From: Clavulina sp. PMI_390
Lineage: Eukaryota > Basidiomycota > Agaricomycetes > Cantharellales > Hydnaceae
Assembly (NCBI GenBank): GCA_015039315.1
Contig: WIDE01000087.1
Coordinates: 81,615 to 141,060, forward strand
DNA length: 59,446 nucleotides
Direction of reading: 5' to 3'
The notes beneath the pieces are model-generated. The model saw nothing but the letters and a program-made list of their open reading frames with translations. It was not told the origin of the DNA and did no database searches. Positions 10,945 through 21,715 of this stretch are shown here, piece by piece (position 1 is the stretch's first letter; every line of letters begins with the position of its first letter). The translations under genes were made by a program, and so were the position numbers.

Positions 10945-13900
10945 CTATAGCGCATCGGGCGAAGTGTCGCCGATCGCACTCCGTACACTATACGCTGACT
11001 GAAGGCCGGACGTCTCATCCCCTGCTTCTGACTGAAGATCAATGTGTTCCTATGATGAGAGAGAAGGAGAAATTAGCATATAAATCTAACCAACAAACAG
11101 GAAAACTTGTTGATAACTTACATCAAAGTAGTGGAGTGACACACTGCGGGGCGCTGCAGGAAGGAAGTAAGTGTGTCAGCAGCCATGGCAAAGAAACAAA
11201 TTAATGCCTGGAGAAAAGCAGACGCACTTCTCGGTGTCCTGGGCAGTCTGCAGGTGAGCCCAGACTGCACAATATGGAATGCCACGAGACCCGTCCTACA
11301 AACGTCAAAGTGAGTATTGGGCAGTCAACGTTCCGTAAGGAGAGCTCACCATCCAGTCTGATGTGAAGCGCCAATCCCTCGCCCGTCGTTCCCATTAAAG
11401 TACTGTGTCCATGAATCACCATCATTAGTTTTCGCCCCATACATTTTGAAGTTGAGCACACGGACCTCATGGAAGAGGACGTAGTCCCTGAAGTGAGGGT
11501 CCTGGTCCATTTTCGGGTTGCCTCCATTAGTCGCCCTTCGACCCTCCATATCACGCCCAAAGATATGGATAATCCTATGCTGAATCTCCTCTGCAACTTT
11601 GCCCAAGTCCATGTAATCCCCACTCCCTGTCGGGCACTCTACCACCAAGTCCTGACCATAGTATTGGTGGAACCGTTGGAGTGATTCAATCAGCAGGAAG
11701 TTGGTCGCGAGCCAAATGGGACCACGCCAGTTTGAGTTGCCGCCAAACATCCCAGACTTGGAATCACCTGGCCAATATTCCACGCCGAATTTCTCTCCGT
11801 TCACCCACATCTCGAAGGGGTGATCCCGGTGGTGAAGCGAGAGTCTGGCATACAAAGGTCATGAGTGCAAAGAAAAGAAAAAATAACTGGTGCAACTCAC
11901 GAACGAATCCCGTAATCGGAGAAGAACTCCGTCTCATCAAGCATTTTCTCAAGGATACGGACCAAACGTTCTTTGCTCGCTAGGGCAAGCAATTTTCGCT
12001 CACCGCGACCGCCGACTAATCAAAAGTAAAGATCATAAAACACGATGTGAGCATTTTGCATGCTATAGACACACGCCGAGAGAGGACACGAAGCTCACCT
12101 TTCATATTGGCCATATTTCGACTCGCAAGCTCGGGTCGATTATCGATGAACCATTCCATGCGCTTCTTGAAGCTCGGCAGCCGATTGATCACAGAGGGCT
12201 CGAGTGTAAGCGTCGCATAAAGGGGGATAAGGCCTACGAGTGAGCGCACAGGGATCTGTTGCTGGTAGTTGCCCCATTGAATCGCGTCGAAGTACATCCC
12301 TGCCTCCTCGTTCCAAAGGGACTGTTCTCCATCAGTCGACTCGTAAGTCATGGCGTCAGCAATGAAAATGAAGTGCTGCAACAAGGAAAGGGGTTTAGTG
12401 CTCTGAACAACCACAGGCAACGCGCACCAAGTCAATCAGAACGAAAACCGACGCACCTCGAAGAACTTGGACGCAATATCCTCATACACAGGATTATGCT
12501 TCGCCAACTCGAGCGCCATATTCAACATGTTCAAGCAGAAGAACGCCATCCACGCCGTGCCATCTGCCTGCCTCAACTGGCCGCCATTCGGGATCGGCTC
12601 ACTCCTATTGAACGCACCAATATTATCCAAGCCCAAGAACCCGCCCTCAAACACATTCTTGCCGTCCCGGTCCTTGCGATTGACCCACCACGTAAAGTTC
12701 AACAGCAGCTTCTGGAACACGCGCTCTAAGAACTGGAGGTCCTCACGCCCAAACAGCTTGCGCTCGATCTTGAACACACGGAATGTCGCCCATGCATGTA
12801 CGGGTGGGTTCACGTCGGAGAAGTTCCATTCGTATGCAGGAATCGCACCATCGGGCTTCATATACCACTCACGGGTGAATAGATCGAGTTGTTTCTTGGC
12901 GAAGTCAGGGTCGATCATGGCAAGCGGGATACAATGGAAGGCGCTGTCCCATGCGGCAAAGAAGGGATACTCCCATTTGTCTGGCATAGAGAGAACGTCG
13001 GCGATATGTAGGTGCTTCCAATCCTGGTAATTGAGAAGAGGGGCGCATAATATGGTGAGATAAAGGGCTTATTTCTCCCACAGAATAAAACAATCACCTT
13101 GTTGCGAATCCACTTCCTGTTTGCTGGTGGGGGAGGCTGCGCTGGGTCACCTTCAATCCAGTCCTTCTGGACAAACTGATAATATTGCTTGCTCCACATC
13201 ATCCCTCCAAGCGCCTGGCGCATAATGGCTCTCAGGTCCTCGCTGCCTACACCAGGACCCGCGAGTCTTCCGTAAAACTCATCAGCCTCTGTCCTACGCT
13301 CATCAATGCACATATCGAACAGCTCTTCATCGTTGATCGCGGGATCCTGAGCAGGAGACTTGCGCGTCATCTTCAGTCGGACAACGACACATCCGCCATG
13401 GCCAGGGACGTCGCGGAAGGTGTAGTGCGCAGCGGATTTGGTGCCAGTCTTGTCAGGGTTGACATAGGCAGGTGCTGCGTGGCCATTACCGTTGGCGTAT
13501 CCGTTTGAGGCTTCCTTGGTAGGAATGGAGGGTTTCGGGCGATGAGAGGGGATAATGTGGTCGTGGAATGCATCTTTCACATAGGGAGATGAGTTATTCC
13601 CGCCATACAGACGAGCAAAGTTGGTATCATTCTCTGTAAAGATCAACTCCGGGACGATGCTGTCGTCGTAATCGTCATCCACGTCGTCTTGCGCGGGATT
13701 GCCTGTAGAGACATATTCTCCTCGCCCGTCGACGGGTGGAGGAGACGGAGAGCAGTAAAGGTAGGTTTTGCCCAAGGTCGCGTGCTTTGCTTGGATCACA
13801 CCACGCGACACCTCCTTCACGGAAGGCTTGGGTGGAGTAGGGAGAGGCCAAGACCAGGTGTTAGCAAACCAGAACTGGGGGATGATATGCAGGGTAGCAG

Positions 13901-14974
13901 GATCTGGCCCTCGGTTATAGGCAGTGATTCGGATGGAGAGTGCATCGGCCTCGTCCTCGTCTTTGGCATACTGCGATGGAAACAGATGATCTCATGAGTG
14001 TGCGTTTGCTGAGTATTATAAGAGACTAACCTCGATGAAGACATCCCAGTATCGATCGTCGTCAAATATGCCGGTGTCAAGCAATTCGTACTCGACTACT
14101 TCGCGACTACGACTGACGCTCTCCTGAACGAGTTGGTCGTAGGGGAATTTTTGCTGAGGGTATTTATACAGATATTTCATGTACGAGTGTGTAGGCTGGA
14201 GAAGGATGCGTTGACCCGGCCGAATCAGTGAGTGTGGATTGAGCGACAAAGCGGGCAACTCACAGTGGAATCTAGATAATAATACAATTCTTTGACATCC
14301 TCGCCATGATTGCCCTGGTGCCCAGTAACACCGTATAAACGCTCCTTGAGGATCTCATCTTTCTCGTTCCAAAGAGCAAGTGACCAGCAGAGTCTGCCAT
14401 GGTTGTCAGAAATGCCGCCAATGCCATCCTCACCCCAGCGATAGGCTCTAGAGCGGGCATGATCGTGAGGGAAATGGCTCCAGGCATCACCATCTGCCGA
14501 GTAATCCTCACGCACAGTGGCCCACTGGCGCTCACTGAGATAAGGACCCCATCGCTTCCAGTGCCGTTCGCGCTCGCGATCCTGATCTAGTCGATATTCC
14601 TCGACGGACGCGTAGTGGGTGCCGAGCTTGTTAAGGATGCGCTGGCGGTAGGTTTCATGGGTGGTAAATGTGCCATGAGTGCTGCTGCCACTCGTGGAAG
14701 GACGAGGCGCGGATGCCGCGTCGTCGTCGACGTCGGGTGGGCTGCTCCCGTTCTGCTCGCGCCCGGGCACTGGAATTGAGTTACCAGATTGTACACTCGA
14801 TGGCAGACCACCTGCTATCGGCTCGGTGGGCTGGCCACGCTTTGGGATGGGACGTGAGGGGGTGGCAGGGCGGGCACCGGGGATATCAATTTTGAGGGGA
14901 GTGCTTCCATCATCCTTGGCAGCGTCGGGAGGAGCGCTGAAAAGTTTCTGCTTGAGCTTTTGGGCTGCAGACAT
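10945..14974 (-). CDS. GH63-like (MGH1/YgjK-type) glycosidase
   Basis: A cytosolic glycoside hydrolase-like protein of roughly 900-950 residues; I see no signal peptide at the start [14 protein letters not shown]. Family landmarks in order are [19 protein letters not shown] (split in this text only by exon reading), [20 protein letters not shown], a central Ser/Pro-rich section, then the (alpha/alpha)6-type C-terminal domain with [43 protein letters not shown] and [18 protein letters not shown], and [13 protein letters not shown] near the end. These fit fungal proteins annotated as glycosyl hydrolase family 63 C-terminal. The natural substrate is not established. My C-terminal model uses three small introns after HQTG and ends [19 protein letters not shown], stop at 10945; this end is supported by the relic copy near 3600. 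An earlier read-through stop near 11100 is the alternative. Confidence 0.85.
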
Positions 14975-16999
14975 TGTGTGTATGTATCAGAAAAGCGGTG
15001 TCGGATGCTGTCTACGCGTAGGTGCTCGTCGCCGGGCACGCTTGGAGGCAACCAACACGAAAGTTTTTGGGAACAACGATCGAGGCTGTCGCGAGTGGCC
15101 AAAGAGCACGACACACGCATCCACACACAAACGACGTCATCGATACTTCCCACACACACGGATCTCCTTCTCAACGGAAAATGGAAAACAGAAGACAGTG
15201 TTGTCAAGACCAGCTGCTGTGACGTAGGCAGCTGTGAAGCTCAAGGGCAGCGCACGCGCAAAGGTACGATCGCGTCCTAGGAGAGTTGGCGTTTCGCTCT
15301 GAAGCGAATCTCCCATGTGGCAAATCTACTGCCATGCTGCGATTCAAGCTGAGAATCCACATACAAGAGTGCTAAGATAGAGAGGGTTCCTTAATATTTA
15401 ACGTCGAGCCCCAGAACATTAAACGATGTGTCTAGCTCGGTTTGGACCTTGCGATATAAGTTTCCCTCTGACTGACCTCCACTCTAGGTCCTATTGAATC
15501 TTGGTGTCTGGATCGCATCCACCGTCTTTGCACATGAATCCCGGCGTGCATTATTACCTCGGCTGATGACAATTACCGGTGTTCACGAATGTGTAAGTTG
15601 GCTATAATGTGCGGATAGCCACCGCCGATCGATGCCGGGATGTCGAATCTGGTTCAAACATACAAGATCTAATCTTATCGACACGTGTTCGCCTCGAGGC
15701 GATTCATCTGCCTCAACCTCGAGCCTCGAGGCTGCACCTGTCAAAAGAAGACTCATTGTTGCACCCTTAGTATACGTTTTTAATCCCATCTCTCCCTGTC
15801 GCGCTCAAATCCATTATTTATTAAGACCTCGAAGGCCTTCATCTCCATACATCCACCTCGAACGTGTGAGTCTCGCTTGGCCTAGCACCAAAATGCCATG
15901 CGCGCGATAGGCTACATCAGATAGACCTTACTTCACCCTTAAGCCATCATCGCGAATCATCTCCCAATTCGCACAATTGAGTTCCAATGCTAACAATGAC
16001 TCCAGGGCCGGCCTTACAAGCATTAACGCGCACCTGCAGGCACACGGTGGAGAGTAAAGAGGAGAACGGCCAGTCCTTGCCCTTAACTAGGTAAGCGATC
16101 GATCCATGCCGTCTCCTCGTGTCCACCCTTCGCCCTCTCTCTCCCCCTCGCTCCTCCTTGCTGAGCGGCCCTCCGACTCTTCGGAGCGCTCCATCTCCGA
16201 CCCTTTGGATCCCTGGAACTCTCCCTTCCTCCCTCCCCCAAACCTCATCCTGATTGCCTGTGAACCCTGCCACCAACGCATGGCCCATCACGAAGGATCA
16301 AAACTTTTCCGGGTCAACTCCAAAACCCAAACCCTTGACCAAGCTGAATCCGGCTGGGGGCGGTTGAGCGAGTTCACCCGCAGATCGATTCTGGAACACA
16401 CACACACACACACACACACACATTCCTTCTCTTCTCTTACACGCCTGCTATTGGAAGCCCATCCCATTTGTATCTAGCGAGCGTTTAATGATAATGACGA
16501 TGAGCCCGCGCGCGGCGTTCCCAAGTTTTTTTGTACCAAGGAAAAGAATCCAGCAGAGCTGAAAGAGACGTTCTTCTCAGCGGCTCTTGGCAGCTTTACT
16601 GTTCAGAGAGGGCGAGAGAGGATCACCATAAACCAGGCCGCCCCGTTCCGCCCATCAGAGCAATAAATCCCGCACGTCAATTGTTCAGGAAGCTCCCTTA
16701 TTGAGCAAGGAGAGCTGCGAGTAGCCGCCAGGAGCTACCGTTCCGTTCAAACTTTTGGGTTGGGCGTGGCAGCGGACAGTCCATGGCTGCTCAATCGGGT
16801 GTTAACGTTTGGCTCAACCCATAAGCAGAGCATTCGGGTAAACCTCGCCCTATATCCTGATTCACCCTCTGCATTCACATGGATTACACAGAAAAGCCAG
16901 ATCGCCGGCGCACACACATAGGGGGAAGAAAGGCTCCTCATATATGCGACGTAGCTTTTCTTCCAGATACTCATGCTTAATATCACAAGATCACAAATC
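14975..16999. other. Gene-poor spacer upstream of the glycosidase
   Basis: No convincing coding exon is visible. The plus strand is pyrimidine-rich between about 15650 and 16490. A CA microsatellite lies at about 16396-16422. Several short open frames here overlap on both strands and have no splice or family support. The stretch next to 14975 should hold the glycosidase promoter and 5' UTR. Confidence 0.6.
16396..16422. repeat. (CA)n microsatellite
   Basis: An uninterrupted dinucleotide run of about 13 units of AC/CA in pyrimidine-rich non-coding DNA. It is likely length-polymorphic between strains. Confidence 0.95.
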
Positions 17000-19083
17000 A
17001 CACAGGCAGGAACCAGAAATTCGAACAAAGAATCATCAATTATCATGAACCCAAGGCAGCGCGGGAGTCGTAACAGAAACGTATTGCAGAAAAAACACTA
17101 AGTGTCGTAATAAATCTGGAAAACCAGATGGAAACGTGAGAGGAGCAGCAGGCTAGGTGTGCGCAGAGTCATGAACGAAACACAAAACGGAGGGGAGTGG
17201 GGTGGGATGATGGTACTAATGAGTATGAGGTAGTACGATCAATGCGGGGAAGGAAGCGGATCGGAGGGCGTCGCCAGAACATTGATGGGACACGGAAGTG
17301 GAGTGGGAGTAGGGTAGGGTAGGGTCACCCCTCCAATAAACGAACAAAGCCGCAAACGCACGCAAATCAGACCAAGCGTCCTTCAGAGGGCCACCTCTAA
17401 GGCGGTAGGGGGTCCAACGACCGGGTACACGAGATCAACTCGCTCGATCGATAGGAACCGCGTACAACCGGGCAAAAGCCACGTAGGAAGGCGCTTGATT
17501 GACCTGCGGAGATTGCTGAATCATGTCGAAATATGAAGGGGAAGGGTAGGAGAGGAAGTAGGATCGGGACGAAAGAAGCTGGGCCGGGGACTTGGAGGGT
17601 ATCAATCAGCCTCATCGGCGAGGACCGACGAACGTGATGATAATAATCAACGAGGCAATGGCGGGGAAGAGTTGGAATGGGTCGCAGTGGGATCATCGGG
17701 TCCGTGATGATGATGCAGCAGATGGCGCGTCGGCGATAGCCATGGTGTAGCGCACACAAGGCGGGTGAAGCGAATGTCCGAGCCCGAGCCCAAGGCGCAA
17801 ACCCTGGGCCCGCCGAAACAGGCTAGCAGTACGGTCGAGCGCGACATCTAGGAGAAGCCAAGTAAGCGATCGATCAATAACGCAGAAGGACGAGAGATAA
17901 GATGACATACCATGTGCTGGATCCCGGAATATTCATCCCATCACCGATCCATCCATCAGCCATGAGCAATCATTTTCATCGAGTCATCGATCAACTCAAG
18001 CTCATGATGAGATAGCACGGAAGCAGAACCAAGCAGCCGTCATCTTGAGAAACAGACACTTGCAAGAAACCAGCTCAAGCAAGCCTCCACCAATCGAGAA
18101 TCGGGTAGATGAGGAACCAAAGAAAAAACAGGGGAAACACCAACGTAAACTCCCACCAAAAAAGCGGCAGCCACATAACACAATAAAATAGCGAGCCAAT
18201 GAGGAAAAACTATACTATGAAGCAGTGCAGGGGAAAGGAGATAATAAGAAATGGTACGCCGAAGAGAGATTGCGCCCCGACATGAAGGCCAGGGACGCCG
18301 TAGATTAGGGTGGGTATGGTGGATAGTATAGCGAAAGAAAACGAAACTGGCAGGCAGAGGGTGCGCGCAGAACGAGACACGAGATGAGACCTTGGCAGAC
18401 AAGAAACGAAAACGAAAATGGTCCAGAGTAAACGAAACTAAGAAAAAAGAAAACGAAGCAGACTTGGGGAAGGAGCAGCAAATAGGAGACTAGGATAGAG
18501 GGAAGGGGGTGGGGGGAGGGTATAGCGGCCCATCGAGGCGATTAGTGGAACTAGTTGCGAGAGTGTGCAGTCAATGAAGAATTAGAGAAGAAAAAATTGC
18601 AGACGACGGATGACGATGATCAAATGTGGGGGAAAGGATGATGGGGATGATGGGCCAAGAAGGGGGAGAGGAGAAATAGCAGAAGCAACAGACGGGGATC
18701 GAGACGAGCAGCAGACATGGAGGGGGGGAATGCCAACCATCCGAGGCGGCTTTTTAGAGTCGACCCAGCCTGATGGAGGGGAAGACACGAATGAGAGGGA
18801 TAAGTTAACGAGCTCGCAAGACCGTGAGCAGACATGATGGATGGTGGTTCCCGTCGACCCAGCCGGAGAGGCGTATTGGATCTCACAGCTGGGCGACATC
18901 GACAAAGATAGAGAAAAATAAGAGACAAGAGCAATGGCAAAAGACATGGCTGAGGAGGAATAAGGTAGCCCACGATTCAATATGAATAAAAATTCATGCT
19001 CGAAGCATCACAGGGATAAGTGAGAAAGGGAGTGGGGTAGGGTCGAAAGGAGCAGGTGACCGACTGGCCATGCCCTCCCGTTT
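17000..19083 (-). other. Long purine/pyrimidine-skewed tract downstream of the NFKBIL1-like gene
   Basis: The plus strand is conspicuously rich in A and G over about 2 kb, with many GGGGAGTGGGG- and GAAAACGAAA-like runs. A transcript of the minus strand would therefore be CU-rich. The tract lies directly 3' of the minus-strand gene ending at 19084, and two other genes here (the RRM pair) have shorter tails of the same composition in the same orientation. It may be a very long 3' UTR or a non-coding transcript. Apparent open frames in it are low-complexity and not supported. Confidence 0.4.
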
Positions 19084-20382
19084 TTAGCGGTTCGCGGCGA
19101 GCAGATCGTTGATCGCCCGTGCGACGGCACCCACTCCCTCTGCAACGAGTGCCTTTTCAGAATCGACAACCATGCCGAGCCAACGCGACTCGAATTTGTC
19201 AGGGTGCCACTGGATGAGCGCAGATCGGAGGCGCTCCTTGGTGCTCTTGTCAACGGAATGGAAGGGCGAGAGCAAGAAGGCGCCGACGGTCTGCGGGGTG
19301 ATATCGGCTGGCATGAACGGACCATTGGAGAAGATCGGCCAGGGAATGTCACCAAAGCGCAGACCGCGGATATCAGTCGACTGGGTGGTGGAGGCGGAGG
19401 CGTTCAGGGCGTTCCAGCGGGACTGGTATGCATCCCAGCCGGAGCGACCAGCAGACGCCTCGCGCTGCCACTCACGGTTTGCGGGGCCAGTGGGGAAGGG
19501 CGCAGTAGTATGCGAGCGTGGAGGGGCTTCGTACTGGCGGCCAGAGTCGCGATCGGAGCCGTAGCCGCCACTGCTGTTGGGGGCAGGAGTGCTGCTGGAC
19601 TTGGTACCTGCGTTGTAGCGGCGCTGCCAGGGGAAGGAGGGTCCGCTGGTGGGGGTGCGGGATCGGGAGGTCTCGCGGGCGTTGCGCTCGCGTTCCTCCT
19701 TCAGGACGCGCTCTCGTTCGCGCGACCTGGCCTCCTCGGCGCGTCGGGCCTCCTCAGCTTCGCGTCGGATGCGCTCGTTCTCGGCGGCATGCTTGCGGTC
19801 CTCATCGAGCTTGGCGCTCATCGAATCCATTTGCTGGAACTTGTCGAGCTCCTTGCGGACACGCCAGACGATCCACTCCTTGTGGGCATCACGGAGCTTG
19901 GCAAGGCGTTCGGGAGGGCGATCGGCGAGACGGACCTCTTCGGTTTGCAGGAATTTTTCCTCGCGCAAGATCTCGGTGAGCATGGCTAGGGCGGAAGCCT
20001 CTTGCTCAGCTCTGGTGGGTGTGGGGGCCATGTTCTTTGGCTGAGGGGGAACCGAGGGTGGGGGGACTGGGGGCACGCTAGTAGGGCCCTGAGCGTAGGA
20101 GAAGCTCTTGGTGTGGCCGCGGGTGTAGCCCGGGGCAGGGGTGGGGTAGCGGGAAGAAGTTTGCATCGTCGATGATTTGGTGTGGGCTGATGGTGTGCTG
20201 GTCCAGAGAGGAACTGATGGGGGTCGACGATGACTGGGACGTCTCCCTGGGTGCAGCGATGGGACAGTGGCGGAGCGAGTGCTAGTGTGTGCTCTCCACT
20301 GGTAGTTGGTATGCGATTCGGCAGCTGGTTTGAAGCCGGTGATCAGGGGGTCAGGGTGATGTGATGCAGACGCTGGACTCAC
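19084..20382 (-). CDS. NFKBIL1-like protein with J-related 'HPDKF' domain
   Basis: An intronless frame of 432 codons. The N-terminus is Pro/Ser-rich. Residues about 125-245 are a charged coiled coil (repeats of EEARRAEEARSRERER type). The C-terminus has GLRFGDIPWPIFS followed by LRSALIQWHPDKFESRW and VAEGVGAVARAINDLL. The HPDKF motif with its flanking helices matches the C-terminal region of human NFKBIL1 and its Agaricomycete homologues, which resembles a degenerate DnaJ domain (HPD kept). In animals NFKBIL1 is linked to splicing and innate immunity; the fungal role is unknown. The start is uncertain: Met at 20382 gives the longest frame, but the Met at about 20166 (MQTSSRYPTPAP) is also reasonable. 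Long frames on the opposite strand (for example 19204-19989) are shadows of this low-complexity gene. Confidence 0.8.
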   Translation of the reverse strand: MSPASASHHPDPLITGFKPAAESHTNYQWRAHTSTRSATVPSLHPGRRPSHRRPPSVPLWTSTPSAHTKSSTMQTSSRYPTPAPGYTRGHTKSFSYAQGPTSVPPVPPPSVPPQPKNMAPTPTRAEQEASALAMLTEILREEKFLQTEEVRLADRPPERLAKLRDAHKEWIVWRVRKELDKFQQMDSMSAKLDEDRKHAAENERIRREAEEARRAEEARSRERERVLKEERERNARETSRSRTPTSGPSFPWQRRYNAGTKSSSTPAPNSSGGYGSDRDSGRQYEAPPRSHTTAPFPTGPANREWQREASAGRSGWDAYQSRWNALNASASTTQSTDIRGLRFGDIPWPIFSNGPFMPADITPQTVGAFLLSPFHSVDKSTKERLRSALIQWHPDKFESRWLGMVVDSEKALVAEGVGAVARAINDLLAANR

Positions 20383-21460
20383 TGATGATGAGCTCAGATC
20401 TGGGATTATTGGGAACGTTGAGTACGCCAGATTGCACGATTAGGGTGCAAGAGTAGGAGGGCAGGAGAGAGAGAAAAGTTGGTTAGCTTGTGAAACTGAG
20501 AGGGTTATAAAGCCCGGGGCGCCAGGGTCTGATGACTCGACGCGCAAGCCGAAACGTCACTAGAAAGATCTGGTACTTACCAAGCAGAAGCGCAGTCGTA
20601 ATAGACTAGGGCTAGGAGTAGAGATTCCAGCGACGCTGTAAGCGGTAGGCTGAGTTTCTGTCAAGGGACGAGCACAGGTTAGCCAGTTTTGTTCGAGTTC
20701 GGGGGAGCGCAGTTAAAAAAACAAGAGCTAAACAGGGGAGAAGATGCTGACTGTAGGCGGGCTCTGAAGGAGATCCAAAAGGACAGAGCTAGAGAAAAGC
20801 CTGGCTACTTAAAAGCAGCAGAGAGGAGGACGAGGTGGGAGACGGGAAGAGAGAGGGGGGGAGCACTAGTGAGCGCGAGAATGTAAAAAAGCGGGTCTTA
20901 ACCCTCTGACCTACTCTCCCTGCAGTAGCTCGGCAGATTCGCACGCACCCCGATTAGGCAAATACCCTGTCACTTCTCATAATCTCGTCGAGGCCGCCAC
21001 ACTGCGCTTCCTATCGCCGATTATCGATCGAAGCAGTCGTGTGCCCAACCCTTCCCCTGTGCATACATCCCCTGTTTTTATTCGGTGTTCTTTTGCCAGC
21101 CTCTGCCAGCCTTTCCTCTGTTTTTCTGCCCACTCGTCACAACTAACAAGGTGTTACGGCGTCTAGCGGGACAATTCAGTCGTCTCAACATCAATTCATC
21201 ACGGACGATCTTTGATGAGATCTCGCTATATAACGTGGCCCGCATAGTTTATGCACAATCCAATTATGTGTTGCCATATTGGGGACCAGCTCACTAGCCG
21301 GACAACGGCCTAAACCACGGCGACTACCATGGGGGCAATTCTCACAACAAGCGACGAGCACACGCACCACGCAACACGCGAAAAAGCAAAGCCGACCATT
21401 TTTTTTTCTCCTTCAGTGGCGCCGGCCAGATCTAAACGGCAAAGATTTGGTAAAAAGGGT
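20383..21460. other. Upstream region of the NFKBIL1-like gene
   Basis: Non-coding in my reading. It probably contains the 5' UTR (possibly with introns) and promoter of the minus-strand gene starting at 20382. The plus strand is purine-rich between 20680 and 20890. No TATA or recognisable operator stands out. Confidence 0.5.
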
Positions 21461-21467
21461 ATCAAAT

Positions 21468-21715
21468 TTACCATATTCGTTTCACCATTGTGAAACGTGT
21501 CAACTCCTCAAGCGGGATCGCTTTCCGCTTCCCGCCTCCTGAGCTTCCCGCGCCTGGACCCTCCTTGCCCCTCTTCATTAAAGAGCTCGACGACGCGTTA
21601 TCAACCATCTCCTGCTTCACCTCTCCCATCTCCGGCACTCGCTGCGCGTCATCCCGTGGCTGGTTCAGCAGGGTCGCCAGCTCCAGATTATATGCCTGCA
21701 ATTAACAAATTAGTG
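21468..21715 (-). CDS. Possible exon of an unrecognised minus-strand gene
   Basis: A good acceptor with a branch-like CTAAT (CACTAATTTGTTAATTGCAG) precedes an exon reading AYNLELATLLNQPRDDAQ, VPEMGEVKQEMVDNASSSS, then a Gly/Lys-rich stretch and PLEELTRFTMVKRIW, ending in a stop or at a possible GTAAAT donor. Composition is protein-like (amphipathic, charged) and unlike the noise frames around it. I cannot find a convincing upstream exon or assign a family. It might be the 3' end of a small gene starting near 21950-22120. Confidence 0.3.

Noticed and set aside
12467..13030. 187-codon plus-strand open frame
   Set aside because: It is antisense to conserved GH63 motifs on the minus strand; a shadow frame.
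17397..18402. Several Leu/Ser/Pro-rich minus-strand frames
   Set aside because: Their composition follows from the CU-rich transcript strand; they overlap in multiple frames and show no conserved motif.
19204..19989. 261-codon plus-strand open frame
   Set aside because: It is antisense to the NFKBIL1-like coding exon and consists of Gly/Ala/Val-rich sequence produced by the low-complexity codons of the real gene.
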